Shown one piece after another: positions 14,775-15,242 of a stretch of 15,242 bases of DNA (the first letter of the stretch is position 1; every line of letters begins with the position of its first letter). The DNA is from Eubacteriales bacterium (lineage in GTDB: Bacteria > Bacillota_A > Clostridia > Christensenellales > Aristaeellaceae), in assembly GCA_029974855.1 (NCBI GenBank), contig JARKQO010000012.1, positions 1 through 15,242 on the forward strand, given 5' to 3'. The position numbers and the translations under genes are program-made. The notes under the pieces are model-generated. The model was not told where the DNA came from, searched no databases, and saw nothing but the letters and a program-made list of their open reading frames with translations.

Positions 14775-14841
14775 CCATTTCATCCCCTTTTTAATCGAAA
14801 TGCTCCGTACGCCGGCCTCAAATCTGTCCGGCAGACCCGGT

Positions 14842-15242
14842 CTATCGCCGGAAGTCTTCGATGCTGGCGGCGGCTTTGCCACTGGGCAGAGCAACCTGTT
14901 CCACGCAGCCCTCGCTATGCAAAGCCCAGGGCAGGATGACCCCGGAATGCCCGCCGCGGCCGCCGATGGTCACAACTTCAACGTCCTTGGGGGTGCGCGT
15001 AACCGGCAGCGGGTGACGGTTGACCCATTCCTTGGGGCGCACCGGCACCAGGCCGCGCCCGTTGACCATGGGCGTCTGGTGATAGGTGTAGGTGTGGATG
15101 TGCTGCTGGATCATCTCCTTGGTATAGCCGTCCTTCTTCAGCATCATGGCATGGTCCGGCGTCAGGCAAACCACCATCGGGCCAGGCATGTAAGCATTGT
15201 TGGAACCCAACGTGGTGCAACAGGCGGTGATGGTATCCAGCA
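14842..15242 (-). CDS. C-terminal 132 residues of an unrecognised protein, cut by window edge
   Basis: The frame is open to the window edge and ends with TAG at 14842-14844. It reads DTITACCTTLGSNNAYMPGP, then MVVCLTPDHAMMLKKDGYTK near 20-45, and VVTIGGRGGHSGVILPW near 90-110. The PDHA...KDGYTKEMIQQHI pattern and the GG-x-G-x-HS segment look like a conserved soluble family. I have a vague sense of similarity to the C-terminal part of UGSC-associated proteins but cannot confirm it. There is no membrane segment or signal in the visible part. It lies 67 bases upstream of the oxidoreductase gene on the same strand, probably in the same operon. A TTG at 15210 is not needed as a start because the frame continues upstream. 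Confidence 0.75.
   Translation of the reverse strand, partial: LDTITACCTTLGSNNAYMPGPMVVCLTPDHAMMLKKDGYTKEMIQQHIHTYTYHQTPMVNGRGLVPVRPKEWVNRHPLPVTRTPKDVEVVTIGGRGGHSGVILPWALHSEGCVEQVALPSGKAAASIEDFRR

Overview
The window is GC-rich and tightly packed. It fits a Gram-positive anaerobe of the Clostridia type, perhaps a gut member. The grounds are a YesM/YesN-type two-component system next to a CUT1 sugar ABC importer without its own ATPase, a DUF4091 (GH123-like) glycosidase, a DUF554 membrane protein and strong AGGAGG-like ribosome binding sites. This is inferred from gene content; no rRNA or taxonomic marker is present. Transcription is almost wholly leftward (minus strand); the one exception is a helix-turn-helix regulator at 10974-12455.

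Left block (1-8668), a glycan-uptake locus read right to left. A perfect sigma-A-type promoter (TTGACA, 17 bp, TATAAT) at 8725-8753 precedes a sensor histidine kinase and an overlapping AraC-type response regulator. A 17-bp perfect hairpin follows the regulator. Next come a secreted solute-binding protein, a terminator-like hairpin with a T tract, two CUT1 permeases, a DUF4091/GH123-like glycosidase and an arylsulfatase-family enzyme that runs off the left edge. The four distal genes overlap or abut (TGATG and ATGA overlaps, a 25-bp gap), so they look like one operon. A 22-bp-spaced direct repeat upstream of the binding-protein gene is a candidate response-regulator site. My reading is that the kinase senses an external signal, the regulator switches on the importer, and a sulfated oligosaccharide is imported and then desulfated and hydrolysed in the cytoplasm, since neither enzyme has a signal peptide.

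Middle (8754-9343): about 590 bases without a convincing gene, holding palindromes, hairpins and short direct repeats.

Right block (9344-15242): an aldehyde dehydrogenase divergent from a 493-residue helix-turn-helix regulator with a large unrecognised C-terminal part. Convergent with that regulator is a leftward group made of a partial unrecognised protein at the right edge, a PF12831-type FAD-dependent oxidoreductase and a DUF554 membrane protein. This looks like a second, separately controlled catabolic or redox locus of unknown substrate.
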